Shown: piece after piece, positions 32,835 through 44,100 of the stretch
Numbering within the stretch: the stretch's first letter is position 1
Layout of the letters: each line of letters opens with the position of its first letter
DNA from: Rhodocyclus tenuis
GTDB lineage: Bacteria; Pseudomonadota; Gammaproteobacteria; Burkholderiales; Rhodocyclaceae
Length of the DNA stretch: 64,000 bases
Direction: 5' to 3'
NCBI RefSeq assembly: GCF_014197755.1
Contig: NZ_JACIGE010000009.1
Location: 120,941 to 184,940, forward strand
Notes under the pieces: generated by a model
Told to the model about the DNA's origin: nothing
Databases searched by the model: none
What the model saw: only the letters and a program-made list of their open reading frames with translations
Position numbers and translations under genes: made by a program

Positions 32835-33883
32835 TGGACGCCTTCCAGCAGTTCCTCGGCAGCGTCTTCGGCGATGGCGCCTCGCTGGTGTGGACGATCC
32901 TGAAGATCATGGCCATCGTCGCGCCCTTGATGGCGGCGGTTGCCTACCTGACCTATTTCGAGCGCAAGGTCATCGGTTACATGCAGGTGCGCATCGGTCC
33001 GAACCGCGTTGGCTACTGGGGGCTGTTGCAGCCGATTGCCGACGCGGTCAAGCTGATGTTCAAGGAAATCATCATTCCTGCGGGCGCCGACCGCAGCCTG
33101 TTCCTGATCGCGCCGATGCTGGCGATCGTGCCGGCGCTGGCGGCGTGGGCGGTACTGCCGTTTTCCGATACGCTGATCCTCGCCGACGTCGATGCCAGCC
33201 TGCTCTACGTGATGGCCATTGCCTCGCTCGGCGTGTACGGGATCATCCTTGCTGGCTGGGCGTCGAATTCGAAGTACGCCTTCCTCGGTGCGATGCGCTC
33301 GGCAGCGCAGCTCATCTCCTACGAAGTGGCGATGGGCATGGCGCTGATCACCGTGCTCATGGTCTCGAACAGCCTCAACCTGCACGACATCGTGCGAGCG
33401 CAGGGGCAGGGGGTCTTCGTGGATTACGGTGCCGGTTTCCTCTCGTGGAACTGGCTGCCGCTGCTGCCGATGTTCGTCGTTTACCTCGTTTCCGGTGTTG
33501 CCGAAACGAATCGTGCACCGTTCGACATGGCCGAAGGCGAGGCGGAAATCGTCGCCGGCTTCCACGTCGAGTATTCGGGGATGGCTTTCGCGATCTTCTT
33601 CCTCGCCGAATACGCCAACATGATCCTCATCTCGGCGCTGACCTCGCTGCTGTTCCTCGGCGGCTGGTTGTCGCCGGTCGGTTTCCTGCCCGACAGCATC
33701 TTCTGGCTGCTGGCGAAAATTTCCGCCGTGCTTTTCTTCTTCCTGTGGATTCGCGCCACTTTCCCGCGCTATCGCTACGACCAGGTCATGCGTCTTGGCT
33801 GGAAAGTGTTCATTCCGCTTTGCATCGTCTGGATCGTCGTCGTCGGCTGCTGGATGATGTCGCCCCTGAACATCTGGAAATGA
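32834..33883 (+). CDS. nuoH: NADH-quinone oxidoreductase subunit H
   Basis: Membrane subunit at the junction with the peripheral arm, lining the quinone channel (349 residues, about eight helices). Conserved blocks: [35 protein letters not shown], the acidic loop [20 protein letters not shown] and the [18 protein letters not shown] end. It starts on the last base of nuoG (TGATG). Confidence 0.97.
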   Translation: MDAFQQFLGSVFGDGASLVWTILKIMAIVAPLMAAVAYLTYFERKVIGYMQVRIGPNRVGYWGLLQPIADAVKLMFKEIIIPAGADRSLFLIAPMLAIVPALAAWAVLPFSDTLILADVDASLLYVMAIASLGVYGIILAGWASNSKYAFLGAMRSAAQLISYEVAMGMALITVLMVSNSLNLHDIVRAQGQGVFVDYGAGFLSWNWLPLLPMFVVYLVSGVAETNRAPFDMAEGEAEIVAGFHVEYSGMAFAIFFLAEYANMILISALTSLLFLGGWLSPVGFLPDSIFWLLAKISAVLFFFLWIRATFPRYRYDQVMRLGWKVFIPLCIVWIVVVGCWMMSPLNIWK

Positions 33884-33893
33884 GAGGCCGGCC

Positions 33894-34382
33894 ATGGGAT
33901 CAATGAAGAATATCTTCAGCAGCCTGCTGCTCAAGGAGCTGTTCGAAGGGCTCTCCGTTACCGGCCGCTATTTCTTCGCGCGCAAGGTGACGGTGCATTA
34001 CCCCGAGGAAAAGACGCCGCAAAGCCCGCGTTTCCGGGGGCTGCACGCGCTGCGCCGCTATCCGAACGGTGAGGAACGCTGCATCGCCTGCAAGCTGTGC
34101 GAGGCCGTCTGCCCGGCACTGGCGATCACCATCGAATCGGATGAGCGCGAAGACGGTTCGCGTCGCACCAAACGCTACGATATCGATCTGACCAAGTGCA
34201 TCTTCTGCGGCTTCTGCGAAGAGGCGTGTCCGGTCGATGCCATCGTCGAGACGCGCATTCTTGAGTACCACGGCGAGAAGCGCGGCGATCTTTACTACAC
34301 CAAGCAGATGCTCCTGGCTAACGGCGACCGCTATGAAGCGCAGATCGCCGAAGACCGCGAGAGTGATGCGAAATTTCGCTGA
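33894..34382 (+). CDS. nuoI: NADH-quinone oxidoreductase subunit I
   Basis: Ferredoxin-type subunit with 4Fe-4S clusters N6a and N6b. The 162 residues have two complete motifs, [12 protein letters not shown] and [12 protein letters not shown], after a basic N-terminal region ([21 protein letters not shown]) that contacts the membrane. ATG 33894 follows GAGAGG at good spacing; an ATG three codons in (33903) is an alternative. Confidence 0.96.
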   Translation: MGSMKNIFSSLLLKELFEGLSVTGRYFFARKVTVHYPEEKTPQSPRFRGLHALRRYPNGEERCIACKLCEAVCPALAITIESDEREDGSRRTKRYDIDLTKCIFCGFCEEACPVDAIVETRILEYHGEKRGDLYYTKQMLLANGDRYEAQIAEDRESDAKFR

Positions 34383-34394
34383 CGGGCCGCCGTG

Positions 34395-34994
34395 ATGGAT
34401 TTCAAGAGCTTCGTCTTCTACTTCTTCTCGACGATCCTCGTCCTGGCCTCCTTGCGCGTGATCACCGCACGCAATCCGGTCCATGCCGTGCTGTTCCTGG
34501 TGCTTGCCTTCGTTTCTGGCGGCGGCATCTGGCTGCTGCTCGACGCGGAATTCCTCGCCATGACGCTGATCCTCGTCTATGTCGGCGCAGTGATGGTGCT
34601 CTTCCTCTTTGTCGTGATGATGCTCGACATCAATCTCGACCGGCTGCGTGAAGGCTTCTGGAGTTATCTGCCGCTCGGCGCGACGGTCGGTGCGCTGATG
34701 GCGCTGGAGATGGGTGTCATCCTCGGCGGCAGTTACCTCAACCTGTTCGAAAGCAGCGTTCCTTCGGCCGCCAGCGAGAGCAACGTCAAGGCCATCGGCC
34801 GCCTGATCTATACCGACTACGTTTATCCTTTCGAGCTCGCTTCGGTGATCCTGCTGGTTGGCATCGTCGCCGCGATTGCGCTCACCGGGCGCAAGCGCAA
34901 GCCGACCAAGGCGATCGATCCGGCGCGGCAGGTGCTGGTCAAGGCGAGCGACCGGCTACGCATCATCAGCATGCCGGCCGAAAAGAAGGAGTGA
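34395..34994 (+). CDS. nuoJ: NADH-quinone oxidoreductase subunit J
   Basis: Membrane subunit of the proton-pumping arm (199 residues, five helices). Typical features are the N-terminal FKSFVFYFFSTILVLASLRVI, the NPVHAVLFLVLAFVSGGGIW helix, EFLAMTLILVYVGAVMVLFLFVVMML and a late helix with ASVILLVGIVAAIALTG. The C-terminal tail is basic. ATG 34395 is preferred over the adjoining GTG 34392. An unusual 109-base gap follows before nuoK. Confidence 0.95.
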   Translation: MDFKSFVFYFFSTILVLASLRVITARNPVHAVLFLVLAFVSGGGIWLLLDAEFLAMTLILVYVGAVMVLFLFVVMMLDINLDRLREGFWSYLPLGATVGALMALEMGVILGGSYLNLFESSVPSAASESNVKAIGRLIYTDYVYPFELASVILLVGIVAAIALTGRKRKPTKAIDPARQVLVKASDRLRIISMPAEKKE

Positions 34995-35110
34995 TGTCGC
35001 GGATGAGGACAGGAATCCGGTCGGAAACGAGCAGCGCAGCGATGCACCGTGCGGGCAGTGAAGCTGCCGCGCAGGTGCGTCGACAAGAACAACAGGAGAC
35101 GCCTTGCTGA
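34994..35110 (+). CDS. Possible 38-residue small ORF between nuoJ and nuoK
   Basis: ATG 34994 overlaps the nuoJ stop (TGATG), has AGGAG two bases before it, and the frame runs without a stop across the whole spacer to TGA 35108-35110, overlapping the nuoK start by 7 bases. The peptide ([20 protein letters not shown]... ending QQETPC) is polar and Arg/Gln/Ala rich with no membrane segment. Third-codon-position GC is about 62% (23 of 37), below the very high values of the neighbours, which argues against long-term coding. It could be a coupling peptide or chance. Confidence 0.25.
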   Translation: MSRMRTGIRSETSSAAMHRAGSEAAAQVRRQEQQETPC

Positions 35111-35409
35111 CACTGTCGCACTATCTGATCCTTGCCGCGCTGGTCTTCGCCATCGGCATCGTCGGGATTTTCCTCAACCGGAAGAACCTGATCGTGCTAC
35201 TGATGTCGATCGAGCTGATGCTGCTCGCCGTCAATACCAACTTCGTTGCCTTCTCTCGTTTCATGAACGACGTCGATGGGCAGGTCTTCGTCTTCTTCAT
35301 CCTCGTCGTTGCTGCCGCCGAAGCGGCGATCGGTCTGGCGATTCTTGTCGTCCTCTTCCGCAACCTGAAGACCATCCATGTCGATGATCTCGACCAACTC
35401 AAGGGCTGA
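35104..35409 (+). CDS. nuoK: NADH-quinone oxidoreductase subunit K
   Basis: Small MrpC-like membrane subunit (101 residues, three helices). Conserved membrane glutamates occur in [15 protein letters not shown] and [17 protein letters not shown], both needed for proton pumping in other species. The start is TTG 35104 with AGGAG five bases before. The C-terminal LKG end is typical. Confidence 0.96.
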   Translation: MLTLSHYLILAALVFAIGIVGIFLNRKNLIVLLMSIELMLLAVNTNFVAFSRFMNDVDGQVFVFFILVVAAAEAAIGLAILVVLFRNLKTIHVDDLDQLKG

Positions 35410-35415
35410 GCGCGC

Positions 35416-37452
35416 ATGGACCTGAAAAGCCTCTCGCTGCTCGCTGTCCTGGCGCCGCTCGCCGGTGCGCTGGTCGCCGGTCTGTTCTGTCGCGTCATTT
35501 CGCGCACGCTGGCGCACAGCGCGGCGATCGGTGGCGTTGCCACCGCGCTCGTTGCTTCGCTGCTGATCTTCCGTCAGGTCGCCGACGGCGCGCGCCTCAA
35601 CGGGCCGGTTTACCAGTGGCTCACTAGCGGCGACTACGCTTTCGAAGTCGGTTTCCTGATCGACCCTCTGACCGCGTCGATGATGCTCGTCGTCACCTTC
35701 GTCTCGCTGATGGTGCACATCTACACCATCGGCTACATGCGCGACGACCCCGGCTACAACCGCTTTTTCAGCTACATCTCGCTGTTCACCTTCTCGATGC
35801 TGATGTTGGTGATGAGCAACAACTTCATGCAGCTCTTCTTCGGCTGGGAAGCGGTCGGGCTGGTTTCCTACCTGCTGATCGGCTTCTGGTACACGCGGCC
35901 GAGCGCGATCTTCGCCAACCTCAAGGCCTTCCTCGTCAATCGCGTCGGCGATTTCGGCTTCATCCTCGGCATTGGCCTGGTGCTTTCGGCCTGCGGCACG
36001 CTCGACTACGCGGGCGTCTTCGCGCGTGCGCCGGCGCTGGTCGGCGAAACGATCGCGCTGTTCGGCACCGATGGCGAGGGTGTCTCGCTGCTTACCGCCA
36101 TCTGCGTGCTGCTGTTCATCGGCGCCATGGGCAAGTCGGCGCAGGTTCCCTTGCACGTCTGGCTGCCCGATTCGATGGAAGGGCCGACGCCGATCTCGGC
36201 GCTGATCCACGCGGCGACGATGGTCACCGCCGGCATCTTCATGGTGGCGCGCATGTCGCCGCTGTTCGAGCTGTCCGACGCCGCGCTGTCCTTCGTCATC
36301 GTCATCGGCGCGGTCACCGCGCTGTTCATGGGCTTCCTCGGCATCATCCAGAACGACATCAAGCGCGTCGTCGCCTATTCGACCTTGTCGCAGCTGGGCT
36401 ACATGACCGTTGCGCTCGGTGCGTCGGCGTATTCGGCAGCGATTTTCCATCTGACTACGCACGCCTTCTTCAAGGCCTTGCTCTTCCTCGCCGCCGGCTC
36501 GGTGATCATGGCCATGCACCACGAGCAGGACATCCGCAAGATGGGCGGCCTGCGCCGCTACCTGCCGATCACCTGGATCACCTCGCTGATCGGCTCGCTC
36601 GCCTTGATCGGCACGCCGCTGTTCTCCGGCTTCTATTCGAAGGATTCGATCATCGAGGCGGTGGCCGCTTCAACGCTGCCGGGCGCCGGCTTCGCCTACG
36701 CGGCGATCATCGCCGGCGTATTCGTCACCGCTTTCTACTCCTTCCGCATGTTCTTCCTCGTCTTCCACGGCAAGGAACGCTTCGGCCATGACGAGAAGGC
36801 GCACGATGCACACGCTGCGCATGACGAGCAGGCAACGCACGACGAGCACCATGGCCTGGCGCACGGCGAAAAGCCGCACGAGAGTCCGCTGGTGGTGACG
36901 GTGCCCTTGCTGCTGTTGGCGATTCCCTCGCTCGGACTCGGCCTGTTCGTGATCGAGCCGATGCTCTTCGGCGACTGGTTTGCCGATGCGATCTTCGTCG
37001 ACGCAGAAGCGCATCCGGCGATGCGCGAACTCGCCGAACACTTCCACGGCGCCGGCGCGATGGCGCTGCACGGTCTCGCCAGTGCTCCGTTCTGGCTGGC
37101 AGCATCAGGCGTCGCACTCGCCTGGTTCCTTTACCTGAAGCGGCCGGAACTGCCGGCCTTGCTGAAGACGCGTCTGCAACCGCTCTACGTGCTGCTGGAA
37201 AACAAGTATTACTTCGACCGTTTCTACGAGACCGTCTTTGCCGGTGGTGCCCGCCTGCTCGGCCGAGGGCTGTGGCAAGGCGGTGACGTGCGCGTCATCG
37301 ACGGCGTCGTCAATGGCTCTGCGCGGCTGGTCGGCTGGTGCGCGTCGCTGCTGCGCTTCTTCCAGTCGGGGCGGATTTACCACTACGCCTTCACGATGAT
37401 CTTCGGACTACTCGTCCTGATGACGCTGACCCTGTGGGTCGGGCGAGTCTGA
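35416..37452 (+). CDS. nuoL: NADH-quinone oxidoreductase subunit L
   Basis: Distal antiporter-like subunit (678 residues) with the long lateral helix at its C-terminus (VIDGVVNGSARLVGW..). Conserved: FFGWEAVGLVSYLLIGFWY (TM5 Glu), MGKSAQVPLHVWLPDSMEGPTPISALIHAAT (TM7/8 Lys and His), NDIKRVVAYSTLSQLGYM. A His-rich cytoplasmic loop (about 458-491, nine His with Asp/Glu) separates two late helices; such loops vary among betaproteobacteria and may bind metal. It starts 6 bases after nuoK. Confidence 0.97.
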   Translation: MDLKSLSLLAVLAPLAGALVAGLFCRVISRTLAHSAAIGGVATALVASLLIFRQVADGARLNGPVYQWLTSGDYAFEVGFLIDPLTASMMLVVTFVSLMVHIYTIGYMRDDPGYNRFFSYISLFTFSMLMLVMSNNFMQLFFGWEAVGLVSYLLIGFWYTRPSAIFANLKAFLVNRVGDFGFILGIGLVLSACGTLDYAGVFARAPALVGETIALFGTDGEGVSLLTAICVLLFIGAMGKSAQVPLHVWLPDSMEGPTPISALIHAATMVTAGIFMVARMSPLFELSDAALSFVIVIGAVTALFMGFLGIIQNDIKRVVAYSTLSQLGYMTVALGASAYSAAIFHLTTHAFFKALLFLAAGSVIMAMHHEQDIRKMGGLRRYLPITWITSLIGSLALIGTPLFSGFYSKDSIIEAVAASTLPGAGFAYAAIIAGVFVTAFYSFRMFFLVFHGKERFGHDEKAHDAHAAHDEQATHDEHHGLAHGEKPHESPLVVTVPLLLLAIPSLGLGLFVIEPMLFGDWFADAIFVDAEAHPAMRELAEHFHGAGAMALHGLASAPFWLAASGVALAWFLYLKRPELPALLKTRLQPLYVLLENKYYFDRFYETVFAGGARLLGRGLWQGGDVRVIDGVVNGSARLVGWCASLLRFFQSGRIYHYAFTMIFGLLVLMTLTLWVGRV

Positions 37453-37473
37453 GTCGGAATAACCGGGAATACC

Positions 37474-38958
37474 ATGTCAGAGGCTCCACTGCTTTCTCTC
37501 GCCATCTGGATACCGATCCTGGCCGGTCTTGCCGTGCTGGCGACCGGTGGCGACCGTAACGCGCCGCTGGCGCGGGTGCTGGCGCTGGCCGGCGCGCTCG
37601 TCGGCTTTGCCGTGACGCTGCCGCTGTACACCGGTTTCGATACCAGCACGCCGGCGATGCAGTTCGTCGAGCAGCATCGCTGGATCTCGCGTTTCAATAT
37701 CGAATACCTGCTCGGTGTCGACGGCATCTCGATGCTGTTCCTCATCCTCAACAGCTTCATCACCGTCATCGTCATCCTCGCTGGCTGGCAGGTGATCGAC
37801 AGCAAGGTCGCCCAGTACAACGCGGCTTTCCTGATCATGTCGGGATTGCTCAACGGCATCTTCTCGGCGCTCGACGGCGTGCTGTTCTACGTTTTCTTCG
37901 AGGCATCGCTGATTCCGCTCTACCTGATCATCGGCATCTGGGGCGGCGCCAACCGCGTCTATGCGGCGTTCAAGTTCTTCCTGTACACGCTGCTCGGCTC
38001 GCTGTTGCTGCTGATCGCGCTGCTCTACCTGTTCTTCGCTTCAGGTGGCAGCTTCTCGATTCTCGACTGGCACCAGACGTCGCTGAGCCTGCGCGAGCAG
38101 GTGTGGATCTTCCTCGCCTTCCTCGTCGCTTTCGCCGTCAAGATTCCAATGTGGCCGGTGCATACCTGGTTGCCCGACGCACACGTCGAGGCACCGACCG
38201 GCGGCTCGATCGTTCTCGCGGCGATCGCCCTGAAGCTCGGCGCCTACGGTTTCGTCCGGTTTTCGCTGCCGATCACGCCTGATGCTTCGCATGAATTGTC
38301 CGGCCTGATCGTTGCACTGTCGCTGATCGCCATCGTCTATATCGGCTTCGTTGCGCTGGTGCAGGAAGACATGAAGAAGCTGGTCGCTTATTCGTCGATT
38401 GCGCACATGGGTTTTGTCACCCTCGGCTTCTTCATCTTCTCGGCGATCGGCATCGAGGGCGCGCTGATCCAGATGATCTCGCACGGCTTCATTTCGGGCG
38501 CCATGTTCTTCTGCATCGGCGTCATGTACGACCGCATGCATTCGCGGCGCATCGCCGATTACGGCGGCGTCGTGAACACCATGCCGAAATTCGCCGCTTT
38601 CTTCATGCTCTTCGCCATGGCCAACGCCGGCCTGCCGGCCACCTCGGGCTTTGTCGGCGAATTCATGGTCATCCTTGGCGCGGTGCAATCGAATTTCTGG
38701 GTCGCCTTTGCCGCCGCGACGACGCTGATTCTCGGCGCGGCCTATACGCTGTGGATGGTCAAACGCGTGGTCTTCGGCAAGGTCGCCAATGACAAGGTCG
38801 CCGCGCTGAACGACATCAATGCGCGTGAGTTCACCATCCTCGCGCTGCTCGCGGCAACGGTCATCGGCATGGGCCTCTATCCGCAGCCCTTCAGTGAAGT
38901 GATGCACAGTTCGGTCAATGAACTGCTGCGCCACATCGCCGTCAGCAAGATCCAGTAA
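37474..38958 (+). CDS. nuoM: NADH-quinone oxidoreductase subunit M
   Basis: Antiporter-like proton-pumping subunit (494 residues, about 14 helices). Blocks: VLFYVFFEASLIPLYLIIGI (TM5 Glu), FAVKIPMWPVHTWLPDAHVE, APTGGSIVLAAIALKLGAYG, VQEDMKKLVAYSSIAHMGFV and NAGLPATSGFVGEFMV. All key charged residues are present. It begins 21 bases after nuoL. Confidence 0.97.
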   Translation: MSEAPLLSLAIWIPILAGLAVLATGGDRNAPLARVLALAGALVGFAVTLPLYTGFDTSTPAMQFVEQHRWISRFNIEYLLGVDGISMLFLILNSFITVIVILAGWQVIDSKVAQYNAAFLIMSGLLNGIFSALDGVLFYVFFEASLIPLYLIIGIWGGANRVYAAFKFFLYTLLGSLLLLIALLYLFFASGGSFSILDWHQTSLSLREQVWIFLAFLVAFAVKIPMWPVHTWLPDAHVEAPTGGSIVLAAIALKLGAYGFVRFSLPITPDASHELSGLIVALSLIAIVYIGFVALVQEDMKKLVAYSSIAHMGFVTLGFFIFSAIGIEGALIQMISHGFISGAMFFCIGVMYDRMHSRRIADYGGVVNTMPKFAAFFMLFAMANAGLPATSGFVGEFMVILGAVQSNFWVAFAAATTLILGAAYTLWMVKRVVFGKVANDKVAALNDINAREFTILALLAATVIGMGLYPQPFSEVMHSSVNELLRHIAVSKIQ

Positions 38959-38973
38959 GGACGCCGCCGCACC

Positions 38974-40473
38974 ATGACTCTCGCCGAAATGCAATTCGTC
39001 CTGCCCGACCTGCGTCCCGCAGCCGCGGAACTGTTCGTCCTGGCGATGAGCTGCCTGATCCTGATCGTCGATCTGTTCGTCAAGGACCCGCGCCGCACGG
39101 CCGTTTTCGCACTGACGATTCTGACGCTGCTCGGTGCCGCATTCGTCACCTGGGCGGGTGCTTCGGGTGAAGTGGTCTATACCTTCAGCAACATGTACGT
39201 CCATGATTTCATGGCGGATGTGCTGAAGTTGCTGCTCTACCTGACGGTGATCGTCGTCCTCTTCTACGCACGTGCCTACCTGCTCGCCCGGCCCTTGCTC
39301 GGACGCAGCGAGTTCTACACGCTGACGCTGTTCGCGACACTCGGCATGATGGTGATGATCTCGGCCGGGCATTTCCTGACGATCTATCTGGGTATCGAGC
39401 TGCTGTCGCTGTCGCTTTACGCGATGGTGGCGCTTGACCGCGATTCGCCGACGGCGGCGGAAGCGGCGATGAAGTATCTGGTCCTCGGTGCGCTGGCCTC
39501 GGGGCTGCTGCTGTATGGGATGTCGATGGTCTATGGCGCGGTCGGTTCGCTCGAGATCGCCGAAGTCGCCGAGCGCCTGCAGGCCGGGCAGGCCAATCAC
39601 ACCATCCTCGTCTTTGGTCTGGTCTTCCTCGTCGCCGGCATCGCCTTCAAGCTCGGCGTCGTTCCCTTCCACATGTGGATTCCGGACGTCTATCACGGTG
39701 CGCCGACGGCGGTGACCCTGTTCCTCGGCACGGCGCCGAAGCTCGCCGCATTCGCCATCGTCATCCGCATGCTGGCCAACGGCCTGATCGTCCTCTCGCA
39801 CGACTGGCAGATGATGCTGATCCTGCTGGCGGTGCTGTCGATCGGTATCGGCAACATCGCCGCCATCGCCCAGCACAACATGAAGCGCATGCTCGCCTAC
39901 TCGGCGATCGCGCACATGGGCTTCCTGTTGCTCGCGCTGGCGTCGGGCGTCGTCGGTGGCGATGCGCGCTACGCGCTGAATGCCTACAGCTCGGCGATGT
40001 TCTACATCGTCGTCTATGTGCTTTCCAGCGCCGGCACCTTCGGCATGATCCTGTTACTGTCGCGCGCCGGCTTCGAGGCCGACAACATTGACGACTACAA
40101 GGGCCTCAACCGTCGCAATCCATGGTTCGCGGCGATGCTGATGATGCTCATGTTCTCGATGGCCGGCATCCCGTTCTTCGTCGGCTTCTTTGCCAAGTTC
40201 GCGGTGCTGCAGGCGGTCGTCGCTGCCGGCTATCTGTGGCTGGCGATCGTCGCCGTGCTGCTGTCGGTGGTCGGTGCCTTCTACTACCTGCGCATCGTCA
40301 AGCTGATGTACTTTGACGCGCCCGCCGACGCATCGCCGATTCATGCGCCGCTCGAAGTGAAGCTGCTGATTTCGCTGAATGGCCTTGCCGTTGCCGTGCT
40401 CGGGCTGTTTCCGGACATCCTGATGTGGTTCTGCCTGCTGGCGGTCCGCCTGTCACTGACGATTCTCGGCTGA
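38974..40473 (+). CDS. nuoN: NADH-quinone oxidoreductase subunit N
   Basis: Antiporter-like subunit closing the operon (499 residues, about 14 helices). Typical blocks: [20 protein letters not shown] (TM5 Glu), [20 protein letters not shown] (TM7 Lys), [20 protein letters not shown] and [16 protein letters not shown]. It starts 15 bases after nuoM and is followed by a Nudix gene 17 bases later. Confidence 0.97.
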   Translation: MTLAEMQFVLPDLRPAAAELFVLAMSCLILIVDLFVKDPRRTAVFALTILTLLGAAFVTWAGASGEVVYTFSNMYVHDFMADVLKLLLYLTVIVVLFYARAYLLARPLLGRSEFYTLTLFATLGMMVMISAGHFLTIYLGIELLSLSLYAMVALDRDSPTAAEAAMKYLVLGALASGLLLYGMSMVYGAVGSLEIAEVAERLQAGQANHTILVFGLVFLVAGIAFKLGVVPFHMWIPDVYHGAPTAVTLFLGTAPKLAAFAIVIRMLANGLIVLSHDWQMMLILLAVLSIGIGNIAAIAQHNMKRMLAYSAIAHMGFLLLALASGVVGGDARYALNAYSSAMFYIVVYVLSSAGTFGMILLLSRAGFEADNIDDYKGLNRRNPWFAAMLMMLMFSMAGIPFFVGFFAKFAVLQAVVAAGYLWLAIVAVLLSVVGAFYYLRIVKLMYFDAPADASPIHAPLEVKLLISLNGLAVAVLGLFPDILMWFCLLAVRLSLTILG

Positions 40474-40490
40474 TCAAGGCAGCGCCGCCG

Positions 40491-41057
40491 ATGCCCAAGC
40501 CTGCAGCTGATCCTCTCGCCGAGGAAATGATCGACAGCGAACAGGTGTTTCGCGGCCGCCTGCTCGAAGTGCGTCGCGACCGTGTGCGCCTGCCCGACGG
40601 CAAGACCGGCATGCGCGAATACGTCGTGCACCCCGGCGCGGTCGTCATCCTTGCCGAGCTGGATAACGGCGAACTGCTTTTCGAACGCCAGTTCCGCTAC
40701 CCGCTGCGTCGCGTCTTCCTGGAGCTGCCGGCCGGCAAGATCGATCCCGGCGAAGACATTCTCGCCACGGCGCAGCGCGAGCTGCTTGAGGAAACCGGTC
40801 ACGTCGCCGATGACTGGCAGCACCTGGGCGTGATGCACCCGTGCATCGGTTACTCGAACGAGCGTATCGAGATATTTCTCGCGCGCGGCCTGCGCCGCGT
40901 TTCAGCACCGCAACTTGACGCCGGCGAGTTTCTCGATGTGCTCAGCATGTCTTTCGATGCGGCGGTCGCCGCCGTTGAAAGCGGCGGGATTACCGACGCC
41001 AAGACGATTGCGGCGCTGTTCCGTGCCGAGCGGCGGCGGAGCGGACCTTCCCGCTAG
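40491..41057 (+). CDS. Nudix hydrolase, ADP-ribose pyrophosphatase type
   Basis: A 188-residue protein with the full Nudix box GKIDPGEDILATAQRELLEE followed by TGH (G-x5-E-x7-REUxEExGU). The preceding EYVVHPGAVVILAELDNGELLFERQFRYPL is typical of the ADPRase/NudF group that cleaves ADP-ribose to AMP and ribose 5-phosphate. Exact substrate is inference. ATG 40491 has AAGG eleven bases upstream. It follows nuoN after 17 bases, a frequent neighbour of complex I operons in betaproteobacteria and a plausible link to pyridine-nucleotide turnover. Confidence 0.85.
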   Translation: MPKPAADPLAEEMIDSEQVFRGRLLEVRRDRVRLPDGKTGMREYVVHPGAVVILAELDNGELLFERQFRYPLRRVFLELPAGKIDPGEDILATAQRELLEETGHVADDWQHLGVMHPCIGYSNERIEIFLARGLRRVSAPQLDAGEFLDVLSMSFDAAVAAVESGGITDAKTIAALFRAERRRSGPSR

Positions 41058-41120
41058 CGCTAGCCAGCTTGGCCCCGCCGATGCGTCGCGGGCAGAACCG
41101 GCGCAGCTTACCTGCCGCGC

Positions 41121-44100
41121 TCAGTCCTTGGTGCCGTAGTTGGCGATCCACGCTGCCATCTCTGCCGCAGGCAATGGCCGACTGAAGTAGTAGCCCTGGA
41201 TTTCGTCGCAGCCGGCTGCCGTCAGTACGCGCAGTTCCTCGTCCTGCTCGACGCCCTCGGCGACAACGCGCAAACCGAGCGTCTGGCCAATGCCGATGAT
41301 CGCCTTGGTAATGGCCAGGTGCTGCGCGTCATCAAGCATGCCGCGAATGAACGATTGGTCGATCTTCAGCGCATCGATCGGGAAGCGGCGCAAGTAGTTG
41401 AGGCTTGAGTAGCCGGTACCGAAGTCATCGATCGACAATTTCAGGCCGCGTTCGCGAATCGCGGCGAGCAACTCGATGGTCTTGCTGACGTCCTCCATCA
41501 GCAGCGACTCGGTCAGTTCCAGTTCAAGCATCGACGCTTCCATGCCGGTATCGCGCAGCGTGCTGTCGATCATTGCCAGCAAGCCCGGATCACGCAACTG
41601 CAGTGCCGAAAGATTGACCGAGACGGGAATGCTGCCGATGCCGCGCCCACGCCATTCGATGTGCTGACGGCAGGCTTCGCGCAGGATCCAGTTGCCGAGG
41701 GGAATGATCAGCCCCGATTCCTCGGCCACCGGGATGAAGCGGATCGGCGAGAGCAGGCCCTTTTCCGGATGCTGCCAGCGCACCAGCGCTTCAATGCCGA
41801 CCAGTTTCTGGCTGCGGGTCGCGATGCGCGGCTGGTAGTACAGGCACAGTTCCTCGCGTTCGATGGCGTGACGCAATTCGTTCTCGATGGACAGTCGCTC
41901 GCTCGCCTGAATGCTCAGTTCCGGCGTGAAGAACTGGGCGTTGTTGCGCCCCGATGTCTTGGCCAGATACATCGCCGCGTCGGCGTTGCGCATCAGCAGG
42001 TCGATTTCTTCGGCATCGTCGGGGTAGACGGCGATGCCTACGCTGCACGAGACGAACAGTTCGGCGCCGTCGATGTCGTGCGGCTGACGGATGCGCGGAA
42101 TCAGGCGCTGGTAGACGATCTCCATGACCTCATCGGTATGCTCGAAGCCGTTGAGGATGATGACGAACTCGTCGCCACCGAGGCGGCTGACGGTGTCGGC
42201 GGCACGCACGCCGTCGATCAGGCGCCTGGCGACCGAGCGCAGCAAGGCGTCGCCAATATGGTGGCCGAGCGAGTCGTTGATGTTCTTGAAACGATCAAGG
42301 TCGATGAAGAGTACGGCGATCTTTTGTCCGCTGCGCTGTGCCTGCTGCATCGCCAGCCGCAGGCGCTCGATGCAAAGCGCGCGGTTGGGCAGGTCGGTCA
42401 GCGGGTCGTGGTGCGCCAGATGCTGGATGCGTTCCTCGTTCGACTTGCGCTCGCTGATGTCGCGCGCGGCGGCGATGAAGTGGGTGATCTGGCCGTCGCC
42501 ATCTCGTACGGCATTGACCAGCAGCCAGACCGGAAAGCTCTCGCCGCTCTTGCGGCCGAGCCAGGCTTCGCCCTGCCAGGATCCCTGAATCGCCGCCAGC
42601 CGCCAGATTTCGCTGAAGAAGGCCGCATCGCTGCGCTTGCTGGCGAGCACCGAGGATGCCGGCAGATCAGCGAGTTCCGAGGGGTCAAAGGCGCTGGTGC
42701 GGCTGAAGGCGCGGTTGACGTCGATGATGAAGCCTTCGGCGTTGGTGACGAGGATGCTTTCCGACGAGGCCTCGAAGACGCGCGCCCACATCGCCAGCCG
42801 GCGTTCCATCTGCTTGATGCGGTTGATCGGCGTGAACGTGGCAAGCACCGCGTCGCGACCCTGATAGACCAGCCGGCGCGCGGCGAGCAGTGCCCAAGAC
42901 GGCGCCTCGCCGGGTCGCTGCCAGCGCGCTTCGAATTCGCGGACTTCGCCGATATCGGCAAGGCGCTGGAAGAAACCGGTACGTGCGTGCGGCTCGAGCA
43001 TCATCTGCCACGGGTTCTTGTCGCAGTTGCCGAGCCAGACCTGAGCCGGGCCGTTGGCGTGCAGTACCTCGTGGTAGGGAATGGCGGTGACAACCAGCGG
43101 AATCGGAATCGCCTCGACCATTTCGCGCTGCGTCGCCGCGGCGCGCGCGCTGGCGGCCAGTTCCTGCTCGACCAGGCGCAGTTGATCGAGCTGCTCAAGC
43201 ATGCCGTTGAATGCCTTGAGCAGACGACCGATTTCGTCGCTGCTCGCCGTGTCCTCGTCCCTGCGCTCGGCGCGCAAGCTGTAGTCGCCCGTTTCGCGCA
43301 CGCGCGTGGCGACGTCGGACAGCTTGCGCAGCGGCAGAGCGATCTGCCGTGCGACGAAGAATACGACTGACAGGATCAGCATCAGCAAGACCAGCGCGGC
43401 GCCAAGGTGCGTCCACATGCGTTCGTAAAGGTGGCTGACGCGTGCCGCCAGTAGTCCGTCCATTGCCGTTTGTGCAGCGCCCCAGGCGGCTGCAGCGGCC
43501 TGCAATGCAGCTGCGTGCGTGACCATCAGCGACTGTGCTTGCTCCGGCCCGGTCTCGATGATTGCCCGCGACGACTGGCGGAATGCCTCCAGAGCCTCGC
43601 GCAGCGAAGTCCGCGTCGGTGTCAGTCGGGTTGTGAGCGCTTTGTCGCCGGCGGCGAGCGCTTCGGCGTAGTCGCTTTCGCTGCCATTGACGATGGCGTC
43701 GAGGCGGCCTTCGAGTATCAGGTATTGGGTCAAGGCCTCGCCGCGCGTCGCTGCCGGCAGCGACGCCGTGGCCTTGGCCTGCCGCGCTGTCAGGTCAAGC
43801 AGTTCGACCAGTTCCGGGAAGCGCAGCACGATCAGCGACATGGTGTAGTAACTGTCGAGATCGGGGTCGAGGATCAGGTTCGACTGGTTGCCGACGCGGG
43901 TAATCAGCGCGCGGCCACGCGCCAGCGCGCTGCCGCTCGTCTTTGTGCTGAGGTTTTCGTCAGCCAGCGCTACAAGTGCGCCAGCGAAGGCGCTGGCGAC
44001 GTCGCTGCTGCCGAGTTCCGCGCCCAGGTTTTGTTCGGTGCGTTCGATCGCTGTCGCGAGCGTTTTGCTCTCGCTGGCGCTGGGTACGCTTGCCAGCGTA

